Positions 10,301 to 25,300 of a stretch of DNA of 64,000 nt are shown here, one piece after another (the first letter of the stretch is position 1; each line of letters begins with the position of its first letter). Source of the stretch: Anarhynchus alexandrinus (Eukaryota; Chordata; Aves; Charadriiformes; Charadriidae). The notes under the pieces were generated by a model, which saw only the letters and a list, made by a program, of their open reading frames with translations, had not been told where the DNA came from and did no database searches. The stretch is taken from assembly GCA_008711295.1 (NCBI GenBank), contig VUYV01000045.1:124001-188000 (forward strand). The letters are read 5' to 3'. The position numbers and the translations under genes were made by a program.

Positions 10301-13300
10301 TATATGATGGAAAGACGTGCTGACATGACATTTGTCACATGAGAAAATTTCAGCATGTTTTATTCCATGGTCACAGCAGAATAGTGTAGGTCCCTCTGGA
10401 TCAGTGTTGCACTTTAGAGATGAAGCAATCGGGGGTAGGTAGTACAGTCTCAGATGTCAAATATGACCAGTTATAAAACATTTGAACTCACATCTTGTTC
10501 AGTACTTGAAATTCATATTCCTATGTGCAGTACCTTTTCAAAATAACAATTCTTCACAAGCTGACTGTCAGCTCTTAGGATCAGGGTGTTTTGAGGAGGA
10601 AAATTGGTAACAATATATGCTGGTTTAATAAAATGCATTTTCTCTTGTATAATTGGCTTTTCCAGTGTTACAACTTTTTGTCCATGTTCTGTTCTGGGAA
10701 GTGATCTGGTCCTATTTTGAGCTATGTTTTAACCAAGGCTTCTTATTTCTAAAAGCGTCCTCTAAAGCCATTACAGTGTCAAGCTTTTGCTGAGTTTTGG
10801 AACAGTGAAAGACAAAATGCTTTTGGTGGCGTAATGTCATGTAATATGTGTTGGCTTTGCAGAATGTTTAGAATCAAGTCAAGGTGGCTTAATTTGGTAA
10901 GCCGTGGAAGTATTTGCTAAACCAAGGAAAGTGGGTTATTGCTTTTTCATTTAGAAGATGCAGTAATATGTGAGGGAAGTAAAGGTGGCCATAAGGTAGT
11001 TTTAAAATACAGGTTTTATCCCCTTCTAATTAGATTCTTCTTGTGTCTGTTCTTCTGATCTTTAATGCTTTTTATTAACTTCCTAGGTTGTCAATGAAAT
11101 CTTGAGACTTAATGAGGATCCTAACGTGCAGGGCCTTGCCCTTGACCTTCCAGAAAGCTTATATAGCAGTAAAGTATTAAACGCTGTGAAACCAGAGAAG
11201 GATGTGGATGGGTAAGTGAAGCACTGAGAGATAGTATTAGGAGATGCAAGGCTGATGGCTCTGTAAAATCAATTTTCCCCTGTGCTTTTCATTAATGGAT
11301 TCCTCAGTCTATGTGTCTAGCTGTGCGATTGAGCAGTGATAAAAGATGCTACTGAATCAATGAGAAGTCTTTTGCTGAAGTCATTTTCGTCATTATCTTT
11401 TTAATCTTTATATGCTGTGTATTCAGGACATGGTCTTTTCAAAGAAATCAAAACCAAAGTTCTGATTTACTGGTGATACTTAAGGTATTTCAGTACTTCA
11501 GTAATACAAATGGTAGTCACAAAGTACTGAACACAAACCCCAAAATTTTCACAGGAAGGATTGGTGGAAAAGTTGCGGAGAAGGTTTTAACTTCCTTACA
11601 GCACTCTCTGGCGGTGGGAGAGCAGGCTATAATAGTTTGGACCCATTGGCACAACTTTTCAATCAGTCTAGAGTTGCGCTGCTCTCTGGAGAGACCACTG
11701 GCATAATTTAGGTGTTTGGGTTACCATTTTGCTGCTCTTGCAGCCGCCTTGCTCTCAACTGCAGACTGTGACCCATTTTTACTTTTTTTTTCCCCTCTTT
11801 CCTTTTTTTTTCCCTCTTTCCTTTTTTTTTTTCATGTCAGGAAAAAAAAATGTGAAAACCTTGCAAATTAGTTACCTTTTCATTATCTGGAGTACTGGAG
11901 ATTGACAGAGAATGGAAAATTCAGAGTGTCCTTGTGTATGAGAGAGGATGCAGCGCAGTGTGGAAACACCGGAGCTCCCCGCGGCAAGCCAGCCTGGGCC
12001 CCGAAGGATCTATTGCCTCCGGCTCAGCTTGGCTCTGCCAGCGCTGGTCTGGGTCCACTGCACCCAGGTGTTTTGGCCCAAAAGGTGCTGTGGGTGGCCC
12101 ACCACAACGAGTAAAGGGCTGCCTGTGTCTCGTGGGATCGTGTCACTTGTTCCAACTCACAGATCCCTTTCCTGGCCTCTCTTGAGGCTCCGTGTTTGTG
12201 TAACGGGGAATGTGGGATGATACAAATTAGCCACAGTACATGGCTATCAAAGGATTTACTTTTATGAGACGTCTTTGTTCTTGGGATTAGCTGTTAGCCA
12301 TGTTACAAGCTTTGCTGAGGATTTATGTTACACGAACTCCTTTTTTTTAAAAAAATTGCCATATTTTTCCACTGCAGATTATCCGATGTAAACCTAGGAC
12401 GCTTGGTACGCGGCGATGCCTATGACTGTCTAGTTCCTCCTACAGTGTGTGCTGTGATGGAGCTTCTTGAAGATTTAGGTGAGACCTTCTATCATAATTA
12501 TTACATTAATTTTAGCCTAATTAATTTTCTCAATTTTAGTCCTGACTAAGAGACAAATATAATCTCTCCTTGTTGTGTTTTCTGGTTTGTGTTCTTTTCC
12601 CACCTGACATGTATTTGTCTTCTGCTAGTGAGGAACCTCAGTGAGATCTGATTGTGATATTTGCAGAAATGGGTCTCAGTCCTACAGATTTTGGAGATTA
12701 GGCAGGGATTACCTGCCATTAGCAGATTTAATCTCACTGAAGCCACCTGAGACATCCGAGTCTTCAAAACCAGAAATAACAAACATCACTTAGGGATTTC
12801 ACTTGGCAATTTTGATTAGTGTGAACAGTTGGAGAAATCCAGGTCTGCCTGTAAATAACTGCCGAGCAAATCTTTTGGTTTGGGTTGTATTGTGTCAGTG
12901 CTAACATTGAAATGGCAGATTTAAACAAGTGGCTTTACAGTGTGTGAAGACGCTGTTAGTTTAAGGCAGCGTTTCAGAAGTAGTCTCTCTTATAGTGATT
13001 CATAATTGTTGAGACAAGGATTTCTGTAGCAGAACTGTAAATGGGAGGTCAAATGTACTTTGTAACAAATACGAATGGAAGGATTTGTGCAAATAAAATA
13101 CCAGAAAACCAGAAGAGCGGTGTTTGCTTACTCGAATTAGAGAGTCACCAGGAAACAACTTTAAGCCTGCGGTTTGTGTTACTGCATGGGCTCCGAAAGA
13201 GTTGCCCGTACTGCCCCAGCTGCTGTGGCTGTGCAGGCACACGGCAGTCTCCTGTCCTGTCCTGTCCTGAGCCGCTTTTCTGGCTCCTCTGGAGGGCTTT

Positions 13301-16300
13301 GGTAGTGGGTGTCCTGCTGAAGGCGGGGAGGTGAGGCAGGCGCCCCAGCTCTGCGCCCCGGTGGAGCCTGGTGCTAGCGCCTGGGCCACCGAGGGCTTGT
13401 GAATGACTTGTCTTGTGTCACGCAGGTGGGAAGACGGTGCTGCTGGTGGGAGCCGGCGGGGCGGTGGAGGCCGCCTTGCAGTGCGTGCTGCAGAGGGAGG
13501 GAGCGGTGACCATGAGCTGCCAGTGGAAAGCCCCTCAGCTGCGGAGCAAGGTGAGCGCTCTCCTGCCTGCCCAGTGCCTGGGGCTCCTCCAGCATCCCCC
13601 ACCATCCGGGCGTCCCGGTCGGCTGCCCCCGTGGCACTGCTTCCCCTCGCTGCCCTCCCCCAGAGGGTGACTCCTCGTTGCGGTCACGGGTGGCACTGGG
13701 GCACTGGTGCTTACTGGTAGACAGCGTGGGTTAGGATCTGTTCTCTTCTCCTTCCTGCTTGCTCAGAAACGGTGCTCAGGCAAACAGGGGCCTCTACCAG
13801 AATATTACATGTGTAGCAGCAGCTGCTGCAACTTTATTATTGTAGACCAGTAGCTGTGAGAGAAAGAATGCAGGGGTACAGTTTAAAACAAATGTGTTAG
13901 TTCTCCCTTTTTCTTTCCTTCGGTGCGAGAGAAAGATGCTCGCTCTCCTCACGTCCTGCGAGTCATCTGTATGAAGTTAGTTTCATTGAATTTGTGTCTT
14001 AAAGGTTTGCAAATTCTGCCTCTTTTGGGACAAGGGGGATCACAGTCTTTATCTTTGAAGAGAACTGTAAAAGGATGCAGAGAAATTCAGGAGCCTTAAC
14101 CCAAAGGATTTAATTTACATGGTCTTCCTGGTTGCTTTTTGCAGAGCTTTTAGCAACGACTTAAAAGTTGGTCTGACTTCCTTGCCCAGAGAGGTTGTTG
14201 TCCAGAGAGGTTGTTGAGGCCCCATTCCTGGAGGTGTTCAAGGCCAGGCTGGACGTGGCCTTGGGCAACCTGGTCTAGTGGGAGGTGTCCCTGTGTATGG
14301 CAGGGGGGTTGGAACTCGATGATCTTCAAGGTCCTTTCCAACCTAAACCATTCTGATTCTATGATTCCTCTCAAACTTCCCATTTTGTTCCTTAGTCCCA
14401 AATTTCAGAGAATAGTACAGCTGGGAATGTGCTGTCCTTTGGGCATGTGCAGAGGGGTTCAGATATTGGCTGTAGAAGAGGTGCCCGTGCCCCATGGGCT
14501 GTTTGCAGGTCGCTGTAGGGGGGAGGTATAGGGGACAGCTCTTGTGTTCTACTTGATAGCACATGCCACAAGGTGGCAGCCAAGGCAAAATGATAGTATC
14601 AAAGCTCTGGGTTTTGAAGGCAGGGACAGGAGGAGGAAATCAGTTTAAGCAGCTGTGATAGTTAGAAAATTCTCTGGCAAACCTGTGTTTTCACAGCTGC
14701 GGATGTTTTTGTCGGGTTTGTCTCAGCTCTGTGCTTCAAGTGACTGACGGCACTTAGGAAACATATGCCCCTCTCAGAGATAGGAGCGCTGTGAACTTTA
14801 TACTATCCACGTCTCATTCTTTAATTATTTCTCATGGCTTGGGGTTGTGCTAGAGGACTGTTTTGGGCTGGTTGGGGTGGGTCACGGGGTGGCCAGAGGT
14901 GTTTCCACAGGTTCACAGCAAAAGACTTGGACCGGGCCAGAGCTGCTTGTGCAGCGCTGTCGATATGCTGCAGAGAGATCTGTTTCCTTCCATCCAGATG
15001 CTTTCCCATAATCGTGCTTTGCTTTTTGGCATTCCCCATAGCTTACCTCTCGCAGCAGGTCACTGATGGGAAACAGAATAGGAGGCCTAAGCAGGAGGCA
15101 GTTTGAGGCTTTGCACATCGGTCTTCCCAAGTTCATTTTAACTTTTGGCAGTAAAGGAGTTTCTGCTTTGCCTGGAGGACTAATCAGCAGAGCTCGGGGG
15201 AAACCTACCTTCCTCTTCCTTGTCTGTAAGCCTGGAGCAGCGTGTCACCAGCAACTCTCCAAGCGCCGCTGAACCTGGCTGGATGTAACACTGTTATAGT
15301 TAACTCTAGCTCCTAGATAAAATCTAATGCATGCAGGGAAAATTGGCTTGTATCATATTCCCAGAAGCTGGAGAGTCAGAAACCGAGCACAGATGTCCTA
15401 CTGGACAACAAGGCGCTGCTGTCTTGTGGCAACCTGCATTTGAAGTACAACGTTGTTAGATAACATGATTATAACTGATGATATAAATTAATTTCTCTCA
15501 CTCATTCAAGGCACTGATTAAGTAAAAATGGTTTAAAAGGCTTACAAGGTTTCTTCTCTTGAGGTTTATTTATCTGAATTTCTAGTAAGAAAATGTGTTA
15601 GTCGATGTCGAGGTTTTTCCAAGTATTGGAAAAATCAATTCTTGTTTTGGTTTTACTGAAAAATACACTGACTTTAGACATGGCTGTACACTTTTTCTTC
15701 TTCTGAATGTGATACCTCTACAGTAACAGTCTGTGTGCTGTTGTTTGGAAGTATAACCCATGGAAGTGTAATAACTTCACTTACGAAGTGAAGGATGAAC
15801 TTATGAAGAGTGTGAACTTTTAATTGGGATGCGTTTGTTTTGCAATGTATACCAAGAAAAGAAAAATTGAGCTTAGGGGTAGGTATACCTTATTTGTCTT
15901 AATGCATTGGCTGCACCCATCTGCACTGAAGCACTAATCCCAAACTTACTGAGGTAACGTCTGCCTTAAGCAGGTACTGCATTACCTTTGACTAGCCGTG
16001 CTGATGTGTTCTTCTTTTTAAAGGGTAGCATAACAACAGATATTTTCTTTAGAAATTCGATCAATTTAAATGAGAGACACAACACTAAGGTTATAGGGTT
16101 TTTCGGATCAGGTTTTGTATTGCTATGGACTTGTTATTGCTTCTTTTACTCAAACACTTTTGCAAAATATTTTGAAAATTATCATGAGGAAGGTAAGTTT
16201 TAGTCCACCTTAGGAAAAGTCCAACGATGCAGAGGTAGCTCTGCTGGCAAATGGCATAATACCGTCTACCATCTGACTTAGTGAGCTTCTTTATAGCAAG

Positions 16301-19300
16301 TCTTTTCTGTCCTATGGCACGAAAAGGGAATAAAATAAATAATAGTACATTTTAATTTCCTTGTTTTGGCATGCATGAATAATGGACAGACTTTGCATGT
16401 TCTTTTCCCTCCCCACTTCATATTTTAAGGTGAACAGATTATTAATGTTTCTTTCTGTTTCATTTTGGGTTTGCCTGACTTCAGTTATTAAAAATAATCA
16501 TCATGGCATAGCTGAGGCATGTCCCTCAGCACTCTTGAGCTTCCTGGGTTTTCAAATAAAACCACAAATGAAAGAGAGCAGTACATTTCAGAAGGTTCTG
16601 GCACAGCTGTGCATAGCTGCCAGCAAGAAACACTGTTCTTTTTGCATTGATATGTTGAATGTAAAATAAATTATGAAGTAAGAGATAAAGACTTGAGCAT
16701 TTTGGTGGAAATAGGTAAGATGTTATCATTCTGTTAAGCTTTTGTGTAGATAACTCTTCAAAGCACAATCACTGCAGAGTGCCTGACAAATGACCTAGTG
16801 ACATACTTTGAGAAACATCTCAGTTGTTGTCATTTAAAAATGGGACTACCCAAAAGTCAATTTAGTGTTACAGCTGAAGAGTGGGAACTGACATGCTTAA
16901 TCCTTTACTATGTTAGAATTAGATTTTCTAGTTTGAAAGGAGGTTATCAAATAGATTCAGATTAAAAAATACGGATTATTTTCTTGCCAAAACATGAATA
17001 ATACTTAGTACCTATGAGAAAATTGAATTTCAGTCATCTAAATTCAGTCAGTCGTGATTTCAGCACATCGTGTTACATATATAGTGTGTATGTGAACCAC
17101 ACCATGCCTGTTTTAAGAGAGCTGCTATGCTACAATTTTGTTGTGAAAGAACTGAAAGTTGTTCTATCTAGGTATAGTTAGGAATGGAACACTTGTTCGT
17201 AAAAGCCTGGTTGAGAAGTAGGACAGTGGTTCAGCTGGAGTGCATGACTGGGAGCTTCCTTTTCAGGTTGGATAAGAACTTCTTTTGGCCACTGTCTGTT
17301 TTTCTTTAGAGCCAACACTTAAGCTTCAGACTATTAGACATCTCTTAGTCATTTGCTGTCTTGATAAGACCAAGAGTTTTGGTACCAGCAGAAAAATACA
17401 TTTCATATTGTAAGCGTGCAAGTAAGCATGAAAGAAGGTGAGACCAGATATACAGATCCCATAAAAGGGAGAGGAGATGACAGGAATGCTGCATGAGAGT
17501 TTCTAATGAGGGTGCTATAGACAAAGTATTTCTGCTTCAGCATTTTACGTGCATCATCTCTGTGCCTTGCAATTGGAAAATTATCTCCCTGCCTGTGAGC
17601 TAGAGGAACAGTTGCTAAAGCATGCATCGTAGAGGTAGGCTTGAGCCCACAGTAGAGATGTAGACCTAATTTCCACATGCACTGTGTAGTGCAAGTGCCT
17701 TCAGGCTGATGTGGCAGGAAAGGGGCTGTTGGTGTCTGGGCAAGGAGATGGTAGAAGGGAGCTGGTGGCTACTTGCTGCAGCCCGTCCCTGAGGAGTACA
17801 GCTGGGGCAGCGGGATCAGAGCAGACCATGAATAGTTGTCCCACTGGGTTGCCAGTGGTTTGCAAACCTTGAACTTCCCAAAGTAGTGATGGAGCTGGAA
17901 GAAACCGTGTAAGGAGAACATGCCTGGGTGGAAAAAGTACCTGAAACTAGTCATTGACATACAAAAATTTCAAGATTGCAGAAAGTAATTAGAATTGCTG
18001 TGGTTGAAGTGGAACCTGATCTGTAAACTCATGTGTAAAATTGTTTTTTTTTTTCATTATGAGTTGTGAAAAAACTTTGAATCAGGTTCCTGTTCTTCAT
18101 CCCATCTTTTAAATTTTAGCTGGCCTAACTTCATACCCAGGAAACTGAGGGCTTTTATGTTTCAAATATTGATTTCAAATATTCTTTTCTTTCATCATGT
18201 ATTAAAAAATTGCTTTGGTAGCAGTCAGTTTTAACTATGGGGAAGTGAAACTTTTATGCAGGCTTCATGGCAAAATGGGTTTTCAGTAATCTGGAATATA
18301 CAGCTACTTTGTACCATTATCATTAAATACTTGGCTGGAAAGTCTGTATTGTTGTTTTAACATTTGGTGTTCTGTCTTGGGAATGGGTGGTGCTTCTTAA
18401 TCTGCTTCTACTTAAATCTTGGTGGAGAGAGTCATATTTTGTTATGAGGTAAGGTTTCAGATTATTTATTGGCACAGCTCTTCCCAACTGAAAAAATATT
18501 TACCAGTGAGGAGGCAGGATCGTACTGGAGTATTAGCTTACTTTGTCTTCAGCCTATTGCCTAGTGCGTTAGGGGTGGTTTGGCATGATGCTCATCGTTC
18601 CTTCCTCTAGCCTGCCTGGGAGGACGCAGCATTGCTGTCCAGGGCACCGGGCAGTCGGTCGCCCTGCGGCCGCACGTTGCCCCTGGTGGGTATCTCCTCG
18701 GACTTCTGGCTGCGGCTGCCTGTAGCATCTGGTTCCTGTCCGATGCGTCCTCTGTCCGGGGACTGCGCGGTGCGTTTGCTAGGGAGGTTGGATGTGATGA
18801 TTTCATAGGTCTTTTCCATCTCTAACGCCTGCGATTTGTTTCTGATGTAGGAGATAAGCCTGCACATGCCTCCCAAGGCTTGCGGCTTGCTTTAGTGATT
18901 TATTGGCAGTCAAAAGAGTAGGTTATGGCAAGAGAGGGAAAAAAGCAGAGGAGGCATGGGCATGGCTTCTTGCAAGTGAAACCGAAATGCCCCGATGGAG
19001 ATCACATACATCTTATCCGAGGACACCCGGAATTCTATAAACAACTATTTCACTTTCAGTGGACTCACTCTCCCAGTCAAAGAAGTTTCTGGATATAATT
19101 TTTTAAAAATACTTACAGGGGAAAAAAAGTTCTATAAAGTCTTTGTGATACGTACTTTATTGACTCTCCAGGAACTTTTTCAATAGTTGCACATAAAATA
19201 CTTGCTTATAGCAAGAGAGCTACAATTGTATCTGTACCTGATTTTTTTCTCTTTACATTTACTTTCTTTTTGAAATAAGGAAAAGGAAATAGTGGTGGGG

Positions 19301-22300
19301 AAGGCTCTGAGATCAGTGTGTCTTCAACCCGTAGGACAACTGTTTGTTGCCATGTGATATAACTTTTTTCATGGAGGAGGTGGGGCAGGGCAACGAGATG
19401 AAAGGTTCAGCTGGTTTTCCGATACATTTATGGGTATCTGTGATGTTAGCCATCCGAAATAGTGATATCATTGGCTACAAAAATGATTGTGTCCAGCTGT
19501 TAAGAACATTTTTGAACATTATGATCGGTAGTCATAGAGATGAATATTTGGTCAGGTCAGTCGTTTTCTGGCATTATCGTTACATTGAATCAATTCTGTC
19601 ATAAGTATGTTGGCCGAACGTTTGTCAAAATTATTACTTGTTGCATACAGCTCTCAACTGGTTCATAGTTTCATGATGCTAAGTGGTGTGCAAAACTCTT
19701 AGTCCTCGTCCCGGAGGCTTTGCATGGGATGACATACTTGACTTTCAGTATATGAGTTATAACTGCTAGAATATGAATAATTTTTTTTGCTACAAAAAAA
19801 AAAAAGGCTGGGTTCATGTAACTGAGAATAATGACTGTTTTCCTCTGTGTTGATGACGTTGACTGTTATGGCAGAGGCTGCCGCCTTTTGCAGGGGAAAG
19901 CGTGCCTTCAGCATACTATTCCTGGTACACAAGTGGTTGCAGAATCTTTTTACCCGAATTTGCTTGCAGATTCCTCAGTATGGTTTGACTTGATGCTGGT
20001 CAAGCATTGTGATTTATGTGGCCTTCTAGGAGTGGCACGTAAGTTGATATTCGCACCAGATGCAAGAGCGTAAGCGGTTTGGATAAGGCTGAATGAGTGA
20101 CTGCGGAGGCTGTACGTTTGCAGGCAGTCATAGGAGTGTTGCAGGACTTCTGACTGAAGCCCGAATCAACTCATTGCATTAGTCATTTGTCAAGCAAGTA
20201 AATCTTCTCCCACACTTTTGGCTTTGTTTCCGTATGTGGATCTCTAAGGAGAGTTAGGCCATCCTTGTGTCCTCTGAGGAGAAGATGGAGCTTTTTTAGC
20301 TTTCTGCCTTTTCCGCCACGGTTATGCTCTTCTCCCCTCCTGGATGCTCAGCAGTGCCAAAAACCTGCTATCCTGAGAGGATTTGTAGCTGTTCTTTCTT
20401 GGCAGGAGCGCTGGGCAGGGTTGCGTCAGAGCACTTTTGGCCAAAAAAGAAGCTGGAATGCTTGTCAGTCACAAATCAATTCACAGAGAGGCTCGCTGAG
20501 TTTGTGACACTTGGTATTAATTTACATTTTTCAAAATATTCCCCAAATCACTGTATCTCTGAAATAATTTTTACATTCAGGCTCGAGGCAGTGCTGTGTC
20601 TGTATTTTGCTTTTTAGTGGATCTTTATACATCTGCCTCTGGTGCTGTCCCTTATCTCATGGTGATTCTGATAATTGGTACAGGACCCTGTTTCAGAGGA
20701 GGGAGGAAAGGAAGACGCTTATGTCTTTGATTATGAGAATTTTTATAGTAACCATTTTTGCTGCAACATCTGTCAGGTTGAACTAAATCAGAGTCACTGA
20801 TTAGCAAACAATGAACTGAGAAGGAAAAAAAAATGCTTTAATTGGTATTCTTCAAAGGCATTGATGTTTGCAGATCAGGTCATCTTGCATTCCTGTCAGC
20901 TGGCCTGCTTTTCTACGGTCAGATAATCTGACTGTACTCTTTATAATTGCCTATTTACTGTCTTTCAGCCCTTCTCTTTCTTAAGTCTCTCCAAGTTATC
21001 TTGTTGGACGGGACTTTGGACAATGATAGGGCTTTTTCTTTGAAAGTATGTTTTCCCCATTAAACATTATTGGTGTTGACTCTGACTCCATTTGCCTGAT
21101 TTCACAGTTTGTTTGCCTGACTTCATTTTAAATGCTATTGTTCTTAAATTTCACGTGGGGTAAGAATCAAGCCATCAATTTGGAATTTTTTTGTTGTTGT
21201 TTGCAAATACTTTGCTCAAAAGGCTATTGCTGTATAAATCTGAATATTATAAGGTGCATATTCAATAATGTATTTCTAACATTAAATGCATGTTTTGTTT
21301 TGGGCTGTCCCTAGCTTCATCGTGCGGATGTGGTGGTAGTTGGCAGTACAAAACCCGATGATGTTCCTGTGAGCTGGATAAAGCCTGGAACCACCGTTAT
21401 CAGTTGTGCTCGTGACTTGCTGTCAGGTAAGAGTCGTTAAAAGATAGCAGTTCTTGAAAGCGATGTACAGTGAGTCTTTGAGGTAAGTGTGTGGCGTGTT
21501 AGTGACAACACAGTGTGGTTAAAAGCTGCATCTTCAGGAGAGGGCCTCTAAAAGTGCTTGTTTGCATACAGGGGATGTTTACGCGTGTCTCTGATGTGTA
21601 AATAAGAAAAAGATGTCAGGTGAGGGACGAAAGGCTGGGACAGATTCTTCCTACCAGGATTGTTAAATAAGTGATGATCCTATGGATTCAAAAGAATTCA
21701 GAGGGAAGACTTTTGAGTCATCAGATGGGCTATTATTTAGTGCTGTTCTGTACGGTGTGTTCTCCTGGGACTTCTGTGGACTCACCTGGAACATGGGGAA
21801 AAGAGGAACAAAAATATCAACTGCGAAGTGCTGTGAAGTTGTGTGCAGAGAATGGTGCAGGAGGGAGTAGAGAAAGCATGCGTAGCTAAGGACAGGCAGA
21901 ATGTCTCCTGCAGTAATTACTTCTGCAAAAAGAGTTTGGATTCCCCTCCTTCCTCCTCCCCTGACTGATTGCGGAGGGGGTATATGTTCATTAATTTCTC
22001 AGTTGAAAAATGCTACAGAATTTTATTAGGAATAAAACTAAGCAAGCTTCCCAGAAGTTATTCTATTCTACTTCTAGAATTGCATTTCCTGTAGAATTCC
22101 TTAAAGTCCTGTGAAGTTCTCTAGATATTTTCTACATTTTTTTGTATGTATGTAAATTTGACTGCTCAGTGTCCAGATGGCATTATGCTGCGAATGAATA
22201 GGAAAATAAAGAAGGAGATGTGTAGTGTGATTGGTTAACGTGTTTTTCTAAATCTATCACAAGTGTGCTTATTAACATCTGTTGATACAAAACTGGGGAA

Positions 22301-25300
22301 ATGGGCATAAGGAAAGCTAATTGTAAGGTTCTTAAACTAGGTATATTCCTTATTGGCAAGTGAAGCAGACACTCCATGCAGAGCTAATGCAAGATCAGGC
22401 TTATAATAAAGCAGCTGCTGTTCCCATGCAAAGCATGGCCTTAGCAAGAGATTCCTTTCCTTGTCTTTTGTGGTATCGGTTTTACTTGAACACCCTCTGT
22501 GGGTGTGGAAGATCTGGGTTATTATGCACTCAATTGTCTGAAGGCATTTCGGCATTCATCTTCCACCTCCCAGAACAGTGCTCTGGTCCTAATGAGGATC
22601 TCGGGGGTGGGTACCAAGCTTTATCTCTTGCTGATGCTGCACAAGTTGTCCATTCATAATTCAATTAATAATTCATGTTTTCTTTTTCTTAGCCCAGTGA
22701 TTAGAAGACTCTCTGCATCTTTAATGCCCACTTATTTTGCATAGGGATTGCTGGATATAATTGTTAAGTACCTGTGAGGCCGGGCTTGCAGCATAGGTCT
22801 CTTCAGCAGGTGTCCAACCTACTGATATAACGTACTCTTATATGAAGGAGGAGGAACGGGGGAGAAAAGGGCAGAGAAGAGAGGGAATGATGGTACAGCA
22901 GTAGCACCCATAAATAAATAAATGAAAAGGAACGGTCCCTCCTCATTTTAATCTTTCTAAGCAGAAACCTCTTCAGTGTTGGACTCGGGGTAGAGGTGCA
23001 GGTCTATGAAGGCAGGATGGGGGGAAGCCAATCCTTGTAGCCTGAGCGGGCACCCCTGCTGACTGAACTCTCCTGGCTCTGTGTGCTGCCTGGTACAAAT
23101 CCCACTTTCAGATACCTAATTCTCTCCTTCCATTGCAGAGGGAGTCTGGGTCTTCAGACACCTAAAAGTTACGCATGCCACGTCTTGAGACTTAGGTATC
23201 TTTGTGCCTTAGTTGCTATATACAACCACAGATAATATTAGTGTTTCTCTTCCCTAAAAGAGCGGTGTTAGGAAAACTGCGTTAAAATGTCTTGAGTGGT
23301 GTTCCGGTACCACACCAACATTCATTCGTAAGGCAGGAAATGTAAGATTTGGCATAAGCATATAGATTTCTTTGCATTTTTCAAGTTGTATCAGTGGGCT
23401 GTGCTAAGTAGAGCATTTCTTTGGACAGGCAGCATGAGATTTTTAGCAAGATAATTTAAATAGAACTTATCTACCAAATGCCCACTTGACTTTACGCTTA
23501 TGCTTTTGAGATTGTCAGAATCTTGGAGAAACTCCGAAAGAATAGCAGAAATGCATTTTAGCAGTGTTAAAAAATGCTGGCCTCAAGACTTACTGGAGAG
23601 GTACATGAAACACAGGTGTCTCTTTGACAGGAAGAATGCACTTAGTTTAATTGCAAGATATTTATTAAAAGCCTATTGTGGAGCAGTCATGACCTTGGAG
23701 AAACAACTGAGTTAGCAACTGACTCTTCACTTTCAATACGTGGTGGAATCTGGCTGAGGCGCTTGGAAATTGTTCTGGGTTTTTTCTCGCCTTAGAAATG
23801 TCCAACTTAACATCTGTGGGGTCACAGGAGCTACGTGAAGCCTGAAAGTAACAATGGCTGTGAAATGTCTTTTATTCTTGCTAGATTTTGATCTTATGTA
23901 GGTATACATGTAGTTTAACACACTCACATGTTTTAAAAGCACTGAAAATTTGCAAGGACGTAGTTGAGTTGGGCAGCTGTAATGATGTAAGCCGGGAGAG
24001 TAGAGCTAAAAATGCTTGCTCTGAAGTCACAGAATTCTTTTTCAAGTATGTTTTCAGTCTGATCAAAGACTTTTAGATGATCACAATTCTACAAGGTTCT
24101 ACAATTTCTAGCACTGCAACATCTTACTCTGCTGCACCAATGATTTTGGAATCACCTGAGTGCTGGTAGTGTCTTGCAGGAAAACACTTTATATGTAAAA
24201 GTACAGAAAGGAAAATCAAGTTTCTGAACAAAACTTACGGATGCCAAAATTATTTGGGATTTGATGTCCAGCTCCTTTGGGGTGGCTTGGAAGTTGAAGC
24301 CCATATGGTTTAAGTACGTTAGTGGGAAATTCAACCATTTCTCCACCTCTTCACTATTCTAAACTGCTTGAGCAGGCAGGTAGTGCATGACAGCAACTCT
24401 CACCCATCCACACAGTAGGGTGCAAATAGATGGGCAGATGGGCCTTCGTTGGGGTGAGCCGGAGGAGGGAGCACAATGTTCAGCTGATCTTCTGGCCAAA
24501 ATCCAAAGCAGAGAGTGCTATGCTGGCTCCCATCTGGAAAATTTATCCTAAGAGAGCTGTTGCAATCCTGTCATTGTCTTGCTCGCTCCTCATGTGTGTG
24601 TGTGTGAGTTTCACCTCTAGCTTTGCCTTCACCCCTGTAAAAGCCTGGTTAGTCATTTGTGGGGTGAGCGTGTAGCGTAGGCAGCCTGAGAGAAGTAGTT
24701 TATTGAAGGGAAATGTCTAATTCTGATATGTATTTACACACATGCTAGCTCTGCCCTGATAAAGGAGTCATATTAAGCCAAATAACATAAAAAGTCAGAA
24801 TGTTTCTGTAAAGCACAGCTGTCTGAAAGGGGGTTTTAAACTTCATTCTTCCTACTTCATTTGTCTCTTTGGCAGCTCTCCCAGCCTGGTCTCAAAGCAA
24901 CAACAGTCAACTTAGGACTGTGATAGTCTGTTCCAGTAAAACTCCTCTGTCTGAGTCTAAAACTGAGCATCTCCAGATTTATCTTTTTTTCTTTTAAATG
25001 GCAAGTGTTAATACAAGTAGAAGGACTTTTCAGACACTTTCTTAATTAGAGTTCAATGTCAGGACTGTCACCTTCTGCTTGGTTAGCTTTGTCACTGACG
25101 TACGGATGTCTAGTGACAAGGGAGTTTGAGAAAGGGTTAGAAAACATACTGAATGAGGCTGAGGGTGTCTGCAGAAAGGGTCTCCGGCTCTCTCGGTGGC
25201 GGGTGCGGGGGAGTGGGCTGGAGCTGGGCGTCGTGTGGTGGGGTGCTGTGCTGGCTCCTCTGCGTGCTGCTGCCTGCCACTCTGGCTCCAAGCCGGAGGC

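Larger units (their letters stand above)
8290..11086 (+). other. MTHFD1L intron 4
   Basis: This 2.8-kb intron contains the inverted repeat pair 8531-8807 and 10136-10291, a short CR1 3' end at 8577-8705, and a poly-A run near 10062-10074. No other coding exon is seen. Confidence 0.9.
13551..21314 (+). other. MTHFD1L intron 7
   Basis: This 7.8-kb intron contains a CR1 fragment at 14184-14367, a GC-rich island at 18605-18782 followed by a decayed CR1-like tail at 18783-18848, and otherwise AT-rich sequence with no recognisable gene. Confidence 0.9.
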
